From Nitrospirota bacterium (GTDB taxonomy: Bacteria; Nitrospinota; Nitrospinia; Nitrospinales; VA-1), in NCBI GenBank assembly GCA_003235465.1, contig QJWD01000159.1, positions 1-5,571 on the forward strand: a stretch of 5,571 nt of DNA, written 5' to 3'. Within the stretch, counting starts at the first letter, position 1; each line of letters starts with the position of its first letter. The position numbers were made by a program, and so were the translations under genes. The notes below the pieces were generated by a model. That model was not told where the DNA came from and made no database searches. It saw only the letters and a program-made list of their open reading frames with translations. Of the stretch, positions 4,938 through 5,571 are shown in pieces.

Positions 4938-5571
4938 ATGAACATCACCCCGACTCATGATTCCAGGCTTGCAGCCTGCCGCAAACTGCTCGACTTCATC
5001 GACGCCTCGCCGACGCCGTACCACGCCACAAGCGAACTCGCCGGGCATTTCACCCGTAGCGGCTTTCAGCGCCTCGACGAAACCCAGGCCTGGGCCGTCG
5101 TCCCCGGCGGCAAGTATTTCGTTGTGCGGGGCGAAACCTCGATCCTCGCCTTCGTCGCCGGCCACGCGAAGCCCGAAGAGGCGATTTTTAAAATTATCGG
5201 CGCGCACACCGACAGCCCGAACCTCAGGCTCAAGCCCAACCCCCTGTTCGCCAAGGCGGGGTACGTCCAGTTCGGCATCGAGGTGTACGGCGGAGTGCTG
5301 CTCGGCACCTGGACCGATCGCGATCTGTCGCTCGCCGGGCGGGTGGGCGTGAGATCCGACGCGGGGTTCATAACCCGTCTTCTCAAGGTCGAGAGGCCGC
5401 TCCTGCGCATTCCGCAACTCGCCATCCATCTCAACCGCGAGGTCAATGAGAAAGGGCTGATCTTAAACAAGCAGTCGCATATGCCGCCGGTGTTCTCGCT
5501 GAATGGGCCGGATGTCAAGGTGGAGCCGATGCTGAAAGATTTGATCGGGGCCGAGCTCGGCTGCGAGCCGG
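4938..5571 (+). CDS. apeB: M18-family aminopeptidase, N-terminal half (3' end beyond right edge)
   Basis: The frame runs 211 codons to the edge; M18 enzymes are about 430 aa, so roughly half is seen. They are di-zinc, usually cytoplasmic, multimeric aminopeptidases that remove N-terminal residues, often acidic ones, from peptides. LLDFIDASPTPYHAT (17-31) is the usual N-terminal motif. GAHTDSPNLRLKP (88-100) carries the first zinc ligand H90. EVYGGVLLGTWTDRDLSLAG (115-134) contains the conserved Asp-Arg-Asp, with Thr126 where Phe or Leu is common. IPQLAIHLNREVNEKGLILN (158-177), with H181 after it, belongs to the conserved mid-region. The remaining zinc ligands and the catalytic Glu lie outside the window. 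ATG 4938 is chosen because it places the N-terminal motif at the usual distance; the SD is poor and no other in-frame ATG precedes it nearby. Substrate preference cannot be judged. Confidence 0.93.
   Translation, partial: MNITPTHDSRLAACRKLLDFIDASPTPYHATSELAGHFTRSGFQRLDETQAWAVVPGGKYFVVRGETSILAFVAGHAKPEEAIFKIIGAHTDSPNLRLKPNPLFAKAGYVQFGIEVYGGVLLGTWTDRDLSLAGRVGVRSDAGFITRLLKVERPLLRIPQLAIHLNREVNEKGLILNKQSHMPPVFSLNGPDVKVEPMLKDLIGAELGCEP

Noticed and set aside
4744..4938. Minus-strand open frame of 64 codons in the intergenic region
   Set aside because: It has no ribosome binding site and odd composition, and its first bases are the aminopeptidase start. It was treated as intergenic DNA.

Overview
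The window carries ordinary core genes of a Gram-negative (two-membrane) bacterium: an outer-membrane assembly lipoprotein (BamD), an ExbB/ExbD proton-channel pair, PlsY for phospholipid synthesis, a primary-type sigma factor, two tRNAs, a PilZ-domain protein and an M18 aminopeptidase. Coding sequence is GC-rich by eye, with many codons ending in G or C, while the intergenic stretches are markedly AT-rich. The sigma factor's region 2 reads like those of delta-proteobacterial, Nitrospirota or Nitrospinota-type lineages. That placement is an impression from motif wording only; the taxon cannot be fixed from this sequence.

Layout, left to right. The 5' part of a PilZ-domain gene runs off the left edge on the minus strand (1-327), with a candidate promoter just upstream. 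A G/C-rich palindromic repeat element follows (414-463). Next come tRNA-Cys(GCA) and tRNA-Gly(GCC), both minus strand, transcribed Gly then Cys from a near-consensus sigma-70 promoter (692-719). Further right is a minus-strand cluster in the transcription order bamD, sigma factor, plsY, with gaps of 11 and 20 bases, probably one operon. An AT-rich divergent region (2977-3183) holds a perfect 18-bp inverted repeat and a good promoter for the plus-strand exbB-exbD pair. A convergent small ORF of unknown function (99 aa, minus) follows. A second divergent region with two small hairpins then leads into the first half of an M18 aminopeptidase gene (plus), cut by the right edge.

The genes share an envelope theme. 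BamD helps insert outer-membrane proteins. ExbBD turns proton-motive force into mechanical work on the outer membrane through a TonB-like partner not present here. PlsY makes lysophosphatidic acid for membrane lipids. The sigma factor between bamD and plsY is the least routine element, because of its position and because residues that face the -10 element differ from E. coli RpoD. No mobile element, CRISPR array, defence system or clearly new system was found. The points most worth following up are the sigma factor, the bamD/exbB intergenic palindrome, the repeat near the tRNAs and the orphan 99-aa ORF.
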